From an uncultured Pseudomonadota bacterium (GTDB lineage: Bacteria > Pseudomonadota > Gammaproteobacteria > Burkholderiales > Methylophilaceae): 64,000 bases of DNA. Below are positions 17,773-26,421 of this stretch, in pieces (the first letter of the stretch is position 1; the number at the start of each line of letters is the position of its first letter). Position numbers and translations under genes: made by a program. Location: assembly GCA_903838125.1 (NCBI GenBank), contig CAILXF010000031.1, positions 1-64,000 of the forward strand, written 5' to 3'. The notes below the pieces were generated by a model. It was not told the origin of the DNA. It worked only from the letters and a program-made list of their open reading frames with translations, and did no database searches.

Positions 17773-18516
17773 ATGCCTAGTGCCGAAATCTATTTTCTAG
17801 TGCCGCTAATATTTTTGGCGGCCCTTATTTTTTCAGCAGTAGGCCATGGGGGCGCTTCAGGATATCTAGCCGCAATGGCCTTGATGAATGTTGCACCGGA
17901 GTCCATGCGCCCAGCAGCCTTAGTCCTTAATATCTTTGTGGCTAGCATCGCAATCTATAAGTTTTACGGCATAGGGGCATTCTCATGGCGCATATTTATT
18001 CCTCTAGCCATCGCCTCTGTGCCAATGGCATATGTGGGCGGTCTCATTAGTTTGCCTAATCATTTTTACAAACCCATTGTAGGGGTAGTCCTTATATTTT
18101 CGGCGATACACATTTTTACGCAAGCAAAAAAAGACTACCAATTAAACCCAGTGCTGGCTTCTAGATCTTTATTGCTGGGCATAGGCGCGATATTAGGGTT
18201 GCTAGCAGGCCTCACGGGAATTGGTGGTGGCGTGCTTTTGAGCCCTCTATTGATATTTTTTAAATGGGCTGAGACCAAAGTGATTTCTGGCGTAGCTGCG
18301 GCTTTTATTTTAGCTAACTCAATATCAGGTTTGATTGGAGTTTTAACTAAACAGTCCGTGATGCCTGGCGCGCTTCCATACTGGATTATTGCGGCGGTTT
18401 TAGGTGGATTAATTGGAGCTGATTACGGTAGTCGTCGCTTAGGTAATCCAGCTATTAAAAAGCTATTATCCTTAGTCTTGCTTCTAGCTGGGAGTAAGAT
18501 GCTGTTAGCACTTTAA
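17773..18516 (+). CDS. TSUP family (TauE/SafE) membrane permease
   Basis: A 247-residue inner-membrane protein with about eight hydrophobic segments and the two family repeats: FSAVGHGGASGYLAAM in the first half and LAGLTGIGGGVLLSPLL in the second. TSUP proteins move small anions such as sulfite or sulfoacetate; the substrate here is unknown. It lies 26 bp after fdsD on the same strand, so it may be co-transcribed with the fds genes, perhaps for formate or sulfur handling, but nothing in the sequence proves that. Confidence 0.85.
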   Translation: MPSAEIYFLVPLIFLAALIFSAVGHGGASGYLAAMALMNVAPESMRPAALVLNIFVASIAIYKFYGIGAFSWRIFIPLAIASVPMAYVGGLISLPNHFYKPIVGVVLIFSAIHIFTQAKKDYQLNPVLASRSLLLGIGAILGLLAGLTGIGGGVLLSPLLIFFKWAETKVISGVAAAFILANSISGLIGVLTKQSVMPGALPYWIIAAVLGGLIGADYGSRRLGNPAIKKLLSLVLLLAGSKMLLAL

Positions 18517-18530
18517 GTGGTCTGATGCAG

Positions 18531-20147
18531 TCAGCGCTTATTTTGATATAAGCTAAAGCTTTCTTTTCTATCTGCAGCTCGCTTTCCTCTCCAAATCAAT
18601 TTAGCATCTTGCTCAGGCTTAACATTACTCGTGCTTCGAGTCGTTTGTATTAAATATAAGTCACAGCTTAACTGCTTTAAGTTTGTCACTGGCTTTAGCG
18701 TGATGTCAGTGTAATAGTTGACTAGTAAACGTTGTGGCTGGCCTAGATGCAGACTGTTAATGCAATTGTAATGTTTAGGGATCGCCTGTTGCATACCAGT
18801 AAATACAGGTTGATAGCTTCTTGCAGAGTCGAGTAATGGTAGCCAGAGCGTCATCAGCAAACTCCAGCCGAAGGTCATGCCTACTGCCCAGTTGCTGACT
18901 GTTGATCGGTTGGTTTGTTTAGCTCGAACGCAAACTACGAACCAAATAATAGAGATAACTACCGCAACTAAAAATATAAGCCAATTGAAACTGGTGCTAT
19001 AGGCACCAGATAAAAACTGCAAACGCTCTTTAATTTTAGGAGGGTATCCAGTGATCATCGCAATCCACCCTAGCCAAATTAAAAATCCAATTAAGCCGAA
19101 TAAGATGATGCCAAACCAATTAAGTGCTGATGCAGCACCACGCTTAAGATGCTCAACACTGCCTGCAGCCAAGGCGACCAAGGGGATAAGTAATGGCAAG
19201 GCACTAGTGTCCTTGGCGCCCGCACTAAATCCAAGAAAGATTAGGCCGCATAAGAAGAAGCTAATAATTAGCTGGAACTTAGGTTTAGATAGTAATTGCA
19301 GGCGGTAACGCCATAAACTCCAAAGTGCTAGGGGGAGCGCTGGCCAGGCATACCAAACTAAAATTTTCAGAAAATATTGATGATTGTGGAAATGAAATAT
19401 GTTGAGGTTCATTTGCCACCATTTGCCGAACAGGAGTGGCTGATTATAATGAAGCATGAATAACCAACTGGCAATGAAGGGCGTTGCTATTAAGGTGGCA
19501 GTCATGATTACTTTAGCAAAGCTTAATGTGCGCCAAGGCTTAAACAGTAAGCCTAGCATCAATGCAGTGCTAATTAAGATTATTAATGGCATGAGGCCAT
19601 AGCTTAAAAATCCTAGGCCAAGCGCTAAGCCTAATAGCCCACTTGCTCGCCAAGGTCTGCGTTTACAAAGCGCTAAGGCATAGAATCCGCTAGCAAAGCT
19701 TGCAAGGCCAGCTACATCAGCGCCTAGACTATGTGCGCTAACGATTAGACCGATTGTACCAATCATGATTAGCGTCGCATGGCGACCTACCCCGCGACCC
19801 CACAATTCTCGCCCAGTCATGCCTACCATTAGCAATATGATCGTTAGCCATAAGATATTGATTAAGCGAGCCCCGTCATGTAGCGCAAGCATGGGGCTGA
19901 GCAATTCTGCACTCGCCGCTGCACTTAAGTAATAGAGAGGGGGTAGTTCTAGCGAAGTTTCACCATTAGCCAAAGGCGCAATCAAGCTGCCACCGTCAAC
20001 TATCATCTTTACAATGCTGATGCCAGTAGTTTCAAGTGGTTTCCATGGGGCATGACCAATTAGACCGAGCGCGATCCATATGGCGCATAGCAATAGTAGC
20101 AGCTGTGTTTTAACTCCCTCGCCCACGTGCGCGCGAGGTTTTGACAT
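18531..20147 (-). CDS. Glycosyltransferase family 39-like multi-spanning membrane protein
   Basis: About 538 residues with ten or more hydrophobic helices and the layout of ArnT/GT39-type glycosyltransferases, which use a polyprenyl-linked sugar. The first periplasmic loop carries the acidic PWKPLETTGIS sequence in the position of the catalytic acidic residue, followed by ELPPLYYLSAA. The donor and acceptor cannot be read from the sequence. I prefer ATG 20147 because AAGG lies six bases upstream; ATG 20183 is an in-frame alternative adding 12 residues. It stands alone, convergent with the TSUP gene. Confidence 0.75.
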   Translation of the reverse strand: MSKPRAHVGEGVKTQLLLLLCAIWIALGLIGHAPWKPLETTGISIVKMIVDGGSLIAPLANGETSLELPPLYYLSAAASAELLSPMLALHDGARLINILWLTIILLMVGMTGRELWGRGVGRHATLIMIGTIGLIVSAHSLGADVAGLASFASGFYALALCKRRPWRASGLLGLALGLGFLSYGLMPLIILISTALMLGLLFKPWRTLSFAKVIMTATLIATPFIASWLFMLHYNQPLLFGKWWQMNLNIFHFHNHQYFLKILVWYAWPALPLALWSLWRYRLQLLSKPKFQLIISFFLCGLIFLGFSAGAKDTSALPLLIPLVALAAGSVEHLKRGAASALNWFGIILFGLIGFLIWLGWIAMITGYPPKIKERLQFLSGAYSTSFNWLIFLVAVVISIIWFVVCVRAKQTNRSTVSNWAVGMTFGWSLLMTLWLPLLDSARSYQPVFTGMQQAIPKHYNCINSLHLGQPQRLLVNYYTDITLKPVTNLKQLSCDLYLIQTTRSTSNVKPEQDAKLIWRGKRAADRKESFSLYQNKR

Positions 20148-20291
20148 GTTGCCTTGCCAGTCGTGATCAAGTTGAAAGCGCATAGGTTGACTTATGGGAT
20201 AGTGTTTAACTTAGAGCGTAATTTTAACTGAATGTCACCGATAAAATAGTTTTATAAGGATTTTGTCGTGATTGATGATGAATCGATAAAT

Positions 20292-20315
20292 AAAAAGGCA
20301 GCCTAAGCTGCCTTT
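20292..20315 (-). terminator. Intrinsic terminator of rpmE2
   Basis: A 9-bp perfect stem (20294-20302 with 20307-20315) with a four-base loop; on the minus strand it is followed by TTTTTATTT. It lies 39 bp beyond the rpmE2 stop. Confidence 0.88.
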
Positions 20316-20353
20316 GTTGTGATTATTATTATAGCGTTAGCTAGAAATAATAA

Positions 20354-20596
20354 TTACATACCGTATTTCTTACGGAATTTATCAACACGACCAGCCGTAT
20401 CTAAAATCATTTGTTTACCAGTGTAGAACGGGTGTGATTTTGATGAAACTTCGATTTTAACAAGAGGATACTCTTTACCGTCAGTCCATTTAATAGTGTC
20501 TCTAGCTGCAATAGTAGAGCGTGTCATAAAAGTAAAATCTGCACCGATGTCTTGAAAAATAACGTCGCGGTATTCTGGATGTATTCCATCTTTCAT
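20354..20596 (-). CDS. rpmE2: 50S ribosomal protein L31 type B (zinc-free)
   Basis: An 80-residue ribosomal protein starting [14 protein letters not shown], the hallmark of type B L31. It contains no cysteine, so it lacks the zinc-binding CXXC of type A L31. ATG 20596 is chosen because the family begins with [10 protein letters not shown] and a GAGG site lies upstream; a longer reading frame back to 20632 has no homology. In many bacteria type B L31 is the zinc-starvation paralogue; if this is the only L31 gene in the genome that role would not apply. Confidence 0.94.
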   Translation of the reverse strand: MKDGIHPEYRDVIFQDIGADFTFMTRSTIAARDTIKWTDGKEYPLVKIEVSSKSHPFYTGKQMILDTAGRVDKFRKKYGM

Positions 20597-20903
20597 AATA
20601 TATAGCCTCAATATAGCCGCTTTAAACGGCACTTAAATATATGTATGCGCATTTGAGCGCGCATGAATTTGTAGTAACCCAACATTATATTTGCATTTAG
20701 CAACCTATGCAAGGTCAAATTTTATCTGGAAGATACTTTATTATTGCAAAAATAAAAGGATTGCTTTAGACTGAATTTTGTTATAAAAACAATGTCAATG
20801 CAATATGAATTATGTTCAAAAATTGAACATATGTTTGGATGTGCAGTGTAAATAAGACGTTGCATACATTAGTATATTCGTATAAAAAAGATTAGGAGAT
20901 AGC
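20597..20903. promoter_or_regulatory. Divergent intergenic region between rpmE2 and cytochrome c(L)
   Basis: About 307 AT-rich bases that must hold promoters for both flanking genes. The most marked element is a 9-bp perfect inverted repeat, TATGTTCAA-AAA-TTGAACATA, at 20811-20831, 73 bp upstream of the cytochrome ATG. Nearer the gene, TTGCAT and TATAAA occur 15 bp apart, a poor spacing for a sigma-70 promoter. Ribosome binding site GGAGA precedes the cytochrome ATG. Confidence 0.5.
20811..20831. promoter_or_regulatory. Inverted repeat, candidate operator upstream of cytochrome c(L)
   Basis: Nine-base arms TATGTTCAA and TTGAACATA separated by AAA. The symmetry and length suit a dimeric DNA-binding regulator; there is no T run, so it is not a terminator. 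The regulator is not identified. Confidence 0.5.
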
Positions 20904-21461
20904 ATGTTTAGCAATAAAGCATTAAGATCAACTTTAATTATTTCTATGTTGACATTGGTAGGCCTTACATTTTCATTTCAAGCAAGGGCCGCGTGTGATT
21001 TTGTTTCAACAAAAGACAATAGCGCATTCGTAATCAAAGGAACTGATACTGATACTCCAGAAGTAAAGGAATTTTTAGCAACTTGCAAGAATCCATACAC
21101 AGCAAAATATGTAACAGATGCTGAATCAGCAAAACAAGGTAAAAAAGTACTTTCATATAACGGATGTACGGGCTGTCATGGTGGTAATTTAGGTGGTCTA
21201 ATGGCGCCTTCTCTTGTTAAGAACGGTGGTGTTGGTGCATTCGATACAAGATGGGTTTATGCAAAAAATGGTACGGATAAGGGTATGTTTGAAACTATTG
21301 CTAACGGTACACCAGGGATTTCTGGCGGCACTATGTTTATCTGGCACAATCAGCTAGAAGGGCATACAGGTGATGGTTTAACGACAGATGAAATCCTTAA
21401 GGCTATTGCTTATATTCGTACAGTATATAAAGGTACGGACGAAAAAACCTGGTTAAAATAA
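20904..21461 (+). CDS. Cytochrome c(L)-type periplasmic cytochrome
   Basis: A 185-residue secreted monohaem cytochrome: signal peptide about 1-29 ending ARA, haem site CTGCH near residues 90-94, then the c(L)-like stretch GMFETIANGTPGISGGTMFIW and LTTDEILKAIAYIRTVY, ending TWLK. Cytochromes of this group accept electrons from PQQ methanol dehydrogenases. Unlike the lipoprotein homologue near xoxF it has no lipobox Cys, so it should be soluble in the periplasm. A GGAGA site precedes ATG. It is followed 53 bp later by a DUF1924 cytochrome, probably in one transcript. It may be the working XoxG of this organism; the sequence alone does not decide. Confidence 0.85.
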   Translation: MFSNKALRSTLIISMLTLVGLTFSFQARAACDFVSTKDNSAFVIKGTDTDTPEVKEFLATCKNPYTAKYVTDAESAKQGKKVLSYNGCTGCHGGNLGGLMAPSLVKNGGVGAFDTRWVYAKNGTDKGMFETIANGTPGISGGTMFIWHNQLEGHTGDGLTTDEILKAIAYIRTVYKGTDEKTWLK

Positions 21462-21514
21462 ATGTGAGAATGGCGAACAGCCCTTTTTATTATTCACTAA
21501 AGATGGAGTATTAA

Positions 21515-21958
21515 ATGAAGAGTTTCAATATCGTTTTATTGGCATTACTAAGCTTAAGTGCAGCTTCTGCAAATGCGAATGTGGCTAATGCAGAAAAGTT
21601 AGTCTCTATTTATAGTGCTATTGCTAAGCACGATAACCCAGAGTACGTAGGCCCTACGGCTGCTGATGGCAAGTTCTTTTTCAATCGTAAGATTAAACTC
21701 GGCAATGGTAAAGAAACGGCTTGCGCTTCATGCCATACAGCCAACCCTGCGGACGAAGGCAAACATTCAGTAACAGGAAAGGCCATTCGTCCTCTATCTC
21801 CAGTTGTGAACGCCAAGCGTTTTGAAGACTTTGAAAAAGTACAAGGAAAGTTCACTCAACACTGCAAAGAGGTTATCGGAAGCGACTGTACTTCAGCAGA
21901 AAAAGCGAGCTACATCACCTATGTATTAACAGAAAAAACACCTACTGCTACTAAGTGA
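21515..21958 (+). CDS. DUF1924 c-type cytochrome (SHP-like)
   Basis: A 147-residue secreted monohaem protein: signal peptide about 1-21 (ending ANA) and one haem site CASCH near residue 72. The segment ...FFNRKI...KETACASCHTANP...GKAIRPLSPVVNAKRFED is that of DUF1924, related to sphaeroides haem protein (SHP), often encoded beside dihaem cytochrome c and cytochrome b561 genes; those partners are not here. Instead it follows a cytochrome c(L), so a role in passing electrons from methanol oxidation is plausible but inferred. GGAG site upstream of ATG; an intrinsic terminator follows. Confidence 0.85.
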   Translation: MKSFNIVLLALLSLSAASANANVANAEKLVSIYSAIAKHDNPEYVGPTAADGKFFFNRKIKLGNGKETACASCHTANPADEGKHSVTGKAIRPLSPVVNAKRFEDFEKVQGKFTQHCKEVIGSDCTSAEKASYITYVLTEKTPTATK

Positions 21959-22005
21959 TTTAAGCCAGTGGTACGCTGTTGATGTATAAAAGATGAAATG
22001 ATGAG

Positions 22006-22036
22006 GGGCTGGAGTAATTTCCAGCCCTTTTTATTT
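22006..22036 (+). terminator. Intrinsic terminator after the DUF1924 cytochrome
   Basis: Eight-bp stem GGGCTGGA (22006-22013) with TCCAGCCC (22020-22027), six-base loop, then a T-rich tail. Ends the two-cytochrome unit. Confidence 0.92.
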
Positions 22037-22088
22037 TTGAGTGACTGCTTAGCAATAGCGTCATTAATAAGCTATTAGCCTGTTTAGG

Positions 22089-22736
22089 ATGGAGATAAGA
22101 AGTAATAAAATGAAAAACTTTATAGTGCTATTATGGATTTTTTATTCACTCATTACATCAAATGCTGCTATGGCTATTGAAGAACCAAATTTTAATCTAA
22201 TTGTAAAAGAAAACGCTTTTGAGCTTCGCGCGTACCAACCAAAAATTATTGCCGAAGTATCCATTGATGCTGATATGAGTGAGTCATCTAGTAAAGGTTT
22301 TAGATTAATTGCTGACTTCATATTTGGAAACAATACTTCACGGGAAGGTGGAAGTGAAAAAATCAGTATGACTGCGCCAGTATCAGTTTATGAAAAATCT
22401 GAGCAAATATCCATGACTGCACCCGTAGGTGTTCAACAAGTTAAGGATGGATGGAAAGTTTATTTTGTAATGCCAAGCAAATACACCTTAGACAGCATCC
22501 CCAAGCCTAACAATGCTCAAGTGAGTATCAAGCAGATTCCTGCAAAGAAAATTGCAGTTATTAGATTCTCTGGTCTTGTTGACGAAGAAAAGATGAATAA
22601 GAAAGTTAAGGATTTAAATGAGTGGATTGTTAGTAAGAATCTCAAGGCAATGAGCATCCCTGAGCTAGCTAGATATAATCCACCTTGGACTCTGCCATTT
22701 TTAAGGCGAAACGAAGTGATGATAGAAGTTGACTAG
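22089..22736 (+). CDS. SOUL-family haem-binding protein
   Basis: A 215-residue secreted protein of the SOUL/HBP family, with a hydrophobic signal peptide (about residues 8-29, ending AMA). Two copies of SMTAPV (in KISMTAPVSVY and QISMTAPVGVQ) and the ending ARYNPPWTLPFLRRNEVMIEV are family hallmarks. SOUL proteins bind haem or other tetrapyrroles; bacterial roles are poorly known. Being next to two cytochrome genes fits haem-related function. ATG 22110 is an alternative start that gives a more usual signal peptide. It has its own promoter region, since a terminator lies upstream. Confidence 0.85.
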   Translation: MEIRSNKMKNFIVLLWIFYSLITSNAAMAIEEPNFNLIVKENAFELRAYQPKIIAEVSIDADMSESSSKGFRLIADFIFGNNTSREGGSEKISMTAPVSVYEKSEQISMTAPVGVQQVKDGWKVYFVMPSKYTLDSIPKPNNAQVSIKQIPAKKIAVIRFSGLVDEEKMNKKVKDLNEWIVSKNLKAMSIPELARYNPPWTLPFLRRNEVMIEVD

Positions 22737-22812
22737 CCTACGTAACCTGTTTTAAAAGCACTTAAATATAATAGAACAGCAAAAATTTTTGCTTAATGTA
22801 TAGGAGAATATT

Positions 22813-23202
22813 ATGGATTTTCACCTCACGTCACTTATCACAACATTCACATTAATTTTACTTTTTGGAGTAGCTTTCAACGTTGGTAAGGCTAGGGCAA
22901 AGTACAAAATTGACGCCCCAGCCACAACAGGGCACCCGAAATTTGAGCTGGTTTATCGTGTACAGATGAATACAGTAGAAAATGCCGTGGCTTTTATTCC
23001 TGCACTTTGGCTATTTTCATATTACGTTAGTGTGATTTATGGCGCAGTGCTTGGTGTGGCATGGCTCGTCGGTAGAATCTGGTATGCCGTGGCCTATTGT
23101 GAGGATGCAAAAAAACGTGGGGGTGGATTTGGTTTATCACTCCTGTCTTTTTTAATACTGACTACTGGTGCTTTAATTGCGATCATAAGGCAAATGGTTT
23201 AA
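22813..23202 (+). CDS. MAPEG family membrane protein
   Basis: A 129-residue inner-membrane protein with four hydrophobic helices. The loop FELVYRVQMNTVENAVAFIPALWLF contains the MAPEG signature (RXXXNXXE) used for glutathione binding in microsomal glutathione transferases. The enzymatic activity here is unknown. ATG is preceded by AGGAGAA. It follows the SOUL gene after 76 bp. Confidence 0.87.
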   Translation: MDFHLTSLITTFTLILLFGVAFNVGKARAKYKIDAPATTGHPKFELVYRVQMNTVENAVAFIPALWLFSYYVSVIYGAVLGVAWLVGRIWYAVAYCEDAKKRGGGFGLSLLSFLILTTGALIAIIRQMV

Positions 23203-23344
23203 ATCAACATAATTTGTAGACGCAAAGTCACCTATTGATTTGTACTGATGACTATTTTTGTGATGTCTATAAATTCGAAATCCAATGACTGCTAGATGTA
23301 TGGCGTATTACTTTTAAGATATAAATTCCCGCGTTTAATTGAAA

Positions 23345-23362
23345 AAGGCGCCTAAGCGCCTT
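23345..23362 (-). terminator. Intrinsic terminator downstream of rho
   Basis: A GC-rich 7-bp stem, 23345-23351 with 23356-23362, loop of four; on the minus strand it is followed by a T run. It lies 26 bp beyond the rho stop. Confidence 0.85.
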
Positions 23363-23388
23363 GTTCATGGTTTAAATTTATTAATGGC

Positions 23389-24648
23389 TTAGCCTCTACG
23401 CATACTGTCAAAAAAGTCTGCATTGTTTTTAGTGGCTTTGATTTTATCTAATAAGAATTCCATCGCCTCTATATCATCCATAGGATAAAGCAGTTTGCGA
23501 AGTACCCATATTTTCTGTAACACGTCTTTTTCTATCAACAGTTCTTCACGACGGGTGCCTGATTTATTTACATTAATTGCTGGATATTGGCGTTTCTCAG
23601 CCATTTTACGGTCAAGATGAATTTCCATATTGCCGGTACCTTTAAACTCTTCATAGATGACATCATCCATGCGTGAGCCGGTATCTACTAGCGCAGTTGC
23701 AATAATAGTTAGAGAGCCGCCTTCTTCAATATTACGTGCGGCACCGAAGAAACGTTTTGGTCGTTGTAAAGCATTGGCATCTACACCGCCGGTGAGTACC
23801 TTGCCTGATGAAGGAATAACAGTGTTGTATGCACGGGCTAGGCGAGTAATCGAGTCAAGTAAAATGACCACATCTTTTTTGTGTTCGACCAAGCGCTTGG
23901 CTTTTTCCAAGACCATTTCAGCCACTTGTACGTGGCGTGTAGCTGGTTCATCAAAGGTAGAGGCAACTACTTCACCTTTCACAGAGCGTGTCATTTCCGT
24001 CACTTCTTCTGGACGCTCATCAATTAATAGTACGATCAAAATCACATCAGGATGGTTCGCGGTAATGGCGTGGGCAATATTCTGCATCATCACTGTTTTA
24101 CCACTTTTCGGGCTGGCAACTAGCAGGCCACGTTGGCCCTTACCAATTGGTGCGATCATGTCAATCACACGGCTGGTAATATTTTCAGCACCTTTGATAT
24201 CGCGCTCTAGTGTGAGTGGGATTGTAGGAAATAGTGGGGTTAAATTTTCAAATAATATTTTGTGTTTGGTATTTTCTGGCGTTTCACCATTAACCATATC
24301 TACTTTAACTAGCGCAAAATAACGCTCGCCATCTTTAGGAATGCGCACTTCACCTTTAATGGTATCGCCCGTATGTAGATTAAAGCGTCGAATTTGTGAA
24401 GGTGAAACATAAACATCATCTGGTCCAGCTAAATATGAGCTGTCAGGTGAGCGAAGAAAGCCAAAGCCGTCTTGTAAAACCTCAAGCGTACCGTCGCCAA
24501 ATATACTGTCGCCTTTTTTGGCTTTGTTTTTTAGAATTGCAAAAATCAAATCTTGCTTGCGCATGCGGCTAGCATTTTCAATTTCATTGGCAATAGCCAT
24601 ATCAACTAACTCGGTAACGGGTAGATGCTTAAGGTCTGATAAGTGCAT
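23389..24648 (-). CDS. rho: Transcription termination factor Rho
   Basis: Hexameric RNA helicase that ends transcription, 419 residues as usual. N-terminal helical domain with [13 protein letters not shown], the cold-shock-like RNA-binding domain with [23 protein letters not shown] spread over residues 60-85, Walker A ASPKSGKT, Walker [17 protein letters not shown], and the Q/R loop region [12 protein letters not shown]. The ATG agrees with the family start. Sequence is close to E. coli Rho throughout. The 190-bp leader between it and trxA is long enough for the autogenous control known for rho in other bacteria. Confidence 0.97.
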   Translation of the reverse strand: MHLSDLKHLPVTELVDMAIANEIENASRMRKQDLIFAILKNKAKKGDSIFGDGTLEVLQDGFGFLRSPDSSYLAGPDDVYVSPSQIRRFNLHTGDTIKGEVRIPKDGERYFALVKVDMVNGETPENTKHKILFENLTPLFPTIPLTLERDIKGAENITSRVIDMIAPIGKGQRGLLVASPKSGKTVMMQNIAHAITANHPDVILIVLLIDERPEEVTEMTRSVKGEVVASTFDEPATRHVQVAEMVLEKAKRLVEHKKDVVILLDSITRLARAYNTVIPSSGKVLTGGVDANALQRPKRFFGAARNIEEGGSLTIIATALVDTGSRMDDVIYEEFKGTGNMEIHLDRKMAEKRQYPAINVNKSGTRREELLIEKDVLQKIWVLRKLLYPMDDIEAMEFLLDKIKATKNNADFFDSMRRG

Positions 24649-24838
24649 GGAGGCTCACTAAAACAAGATGTAGATGGGGTAGGGTGAATCGCAAGAGGGT
24701 TGGAACTAATGGGTTGTGCTTAAATTAAGCTTATTGCTGAATTGCTTAGTACTTCAGTGTTGCTTAGATATGACTGTTTGATCGTTTAAGACTTAATCAA
24801 ACACTCATATTTTTTGAAGTTTACTAAGCGTAATAGGT
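24649..24838 (-). promoter_or_regulatory. rho leader region
   Basis: 190 bp between the trxA stop and the rho start. In other proteobacteria the rho leader mediates autoregulation by Rho-dependent termination. I see no strong intrinsic terminator for trxA here and no clear promoter, so its content remains inferred. Confidence 0.35.
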
Positions 24839-25165
24839 TTAGATGTTGCTGTCAATAAATGCAGTTAATTGTGATTTTGATAATGCGCCGACTTTGGTCG
24901 CTTCTACATTGCCATTTTTGAACAACATTAAAGTTGGAATGCCGCGGATTCCATATTTAGGAGGCGTCGCTTGGTTGTCGTCGATATTCAGTTTTGCTAC
25001 TTTCAGGCGACCTGCGTATTCTTTAGAGATTTCATCTAAAATAGGTGCAATCATCTTGCATGGACCACACCACTCCGCCCAATAGTCAACTAATACGGGA
25101 AGTTGTGATTGTAAAACGTCTAGCTCAAAACTTGCGTCGCTAAGGTGTGTGATATGCTCGCTCAT
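24839..25165 (-). CDS. trxA: Thioredoxin
   Basis: Cytoplasmic disulfide reductase, 108 residues. The active site WCGPCK is at about residues 32-37, with the conserved cis-proline in [16 protein letters not shown] precedes the ATG. trxA followed by rho is a widely conserved gene order in proteobacteria. Confidence 0.96.
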   Translation of the reverse strand: MSEHITHLSDASFELDVLQSQLPVLVDYWAEWCGPCKMIAPILDEISKEYAGRLKVAKLNIDDNQATPPKYGIRGIPTLMLFKNGNVEATKVGALSKSQLTAFIDSNI

Positions 25166-25273
25166 GTAAACCTCTATTTGAATTTTGCTTTATGGTAAGT
25201 GTGTATCGTAACGAAAAAAAACGTTTTAGTGAAGCGCCAAATATTAAAAAAGGCTCTAAAACTTAAGTTCGGT

Positions 25274-25302
25274 TTGCATTAATTATTGGCGTTAATTATA
25301 CG
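25274..25302 (+). promoter_or_regulatory. Candidate sigma-70 promoter for the TlpA-like gene
   Basis: TTGCAT (25274-25279), a 17-bp spacer, then TATACG (25297-25302). It points to the gene starting at 25462, leaving a leader of about 155 nt. It rests on sequence match only. Confidence 0.45.
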
Positions 25303-25461
25303 CTATTGTTAATCGCTACGTTGCTGCAAAAAATCCGGGTTTACTTATTTGAAATTGCAGGTTGGGTCCATTACTCAATATAAATCCTAATGTAGACTTG
25401 TTGAAGCCTTGTGTTTAGTGACATTCTGACTATTTTTATACTGAATGAGTTTAAAATTTAT

Positions 25462-25935
25462 ATGCGAATATTTCTATATACCCTGTTACTCCTAACTTTA
25501 AGTCAGTTATCTTATGCTGAAACCAATTTAGTGGCTAACTTTTTGTTAAAAGATACCGCTGGTGTTAAGCATCAACTAAACAACTACAAGGGGAAATGGG
25601 TGCTGGTTAATTACTGGGCCACTTGGTGCCCGCCTTGTTTGGAAGAAGTACCTGACTTGGTGAATCTTTATGATCAGCGTAAGAATAAGGATTTAGTGGT
25701 ATTGGGGGTGGTATTTGAATACAAAAACACTCAGGAAGTGTCGGTATTTGTCGACGACATGCTTATGTCTTATCCCATCATACTTGGAACAGATTTAGTC
25801 AAGGCGCAGATCGGACCTGCCGATGTGCTACCCACCACTTTTATTTACAATCCGCAAGGCATGCTGGTGAAAGTTAAGCACGGTTTAATTACTAAGCAAT
25901 ATATTGAAAGTATCATTGGACCTATTAAGAAATAG
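25462..25935 (+). CDS. TlpA/ResA-like periplasmic thioredoxin
   Basis: A 157-residue exported thiol-disulfide protein with signal peptide MRIFLYTLLLLTLSQLSYA and active site WCPPC in NYWATWCPPCLEEVPDL. The redoxin fold continues with GVVFEYKNT and the cis-proline DVLPTTFIYN. Such proteins reduce apocytochrome c cysteines or other periplasmic disulfides, which would fit a cytochrome-rich methylotroph. ATG 25462 is chosen because it begins a proper signal peptide; the frame is open further upstream to a GTG at 25411. Confidence 0.85.
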   Translation: MRIFLYTLLLLTLSQLSYAETNLVANFLLKDTAGVKHQLNNYKGKWVLVNYWATWCPPCLEEVPDLVNLYDQRKNKDLVVLGVVFEYKNTQEVSVFVDDMLMSYPIILGTDLVKAQIGPADVLPTTFIYNPQGMLVKVKHGLITKQYIESIIGPIKK

Positions 25936-25991
25936 GTGCGCTTGCAAGTTAGGTACCGACTTAAAATTGCCAGTGTAAAGGTTTCGTGTAT

Positions 25992-26321
25992 TTAGTAAGG
26001 CACCGCAATGCTAGCGCCTGTGCCATCAAGAATGTTCAACTGATTCTCATCTGCGAAATGCATTAATTGCGCATATCCGTCTGGATTCACGGTTTTCAAC
26101 TTCAAATCCACAGCTAAGCAACGCACACCATTGACCACTTTAGGCTTGAGGTAAGGTGAATATTTGAGTTTACGGTCTTCGCCAAAAGTTGCATAGGTGC
26201 TACACATACGATCAACCCAGTCACTTGGGCGAAACGGTTTGCCTTCACGTGTATTGCCTTCAATGATAATTTCGGCAATGATGGGATTGCTAGTTGTTGC
26301 GACTGCTGGTTCTTTAGTCAT
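25992..26321 (-). CDS. DUF3579 protein
   Basis: A 109-residue soluble protein of unknown function found mainly in betaproteobacteria. The family segment IIIEGNTREGKPFRPSDWVDRMC is visible, written here as IIIEGNTREG followed by KPFRPSDWVDRMC. Conserved Trp and Cys residues are present. No operon partner is evident; dolP begins its own unit upstream. Function not known. Confidence 0.8.
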   Translation of the reverse strand: MTKEPAVATTSNPIIAEIIIEGNTREGKPFRPSDWVDRMCSTYATFGEDRKLKYSPYLKPKVVNGVRCLAVDLKLKTVNPDGYAQLMHFADENQLNILDGTGASIAVPY

Positions 26322-26380
26322 TTATATTTATACCGGTATTATTAGGTGCGATAGTTGAGCCGTAAATAGCGAGGCAATGT

Positions 26381-26410
26381 AACAGCGCAAGTGAAATTGC
26401 CTGCGCTGTT
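26381..26410 (-). repeat. Inverted repeat downstream of dolP
   Basis: Nine-base arms AACAGCGCA and TGCGCTGTT separated by 12 bases, starting 12 bp beyond the dolP stop. It could form a stable RNA hairpin protecting the 3' end or helping termination, but no T run follows on the minus strand. Confidence 0.45.
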
Positions 26411-26421
26411 GGGGCTGGATA

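Noticed and set aside
23657-24322. 221-residue open frame on the plus strand opposite rho
   Set aside because: It is an antisense shadow of rho with Ser/Thr-rich composition and no homology I recognise.
26381-26410. Hairpin after dolP as an intrinsic terminator
   Set aside because: The stem is good but no T tract follows on the minus strand, so I list it only as an inverted repeat.
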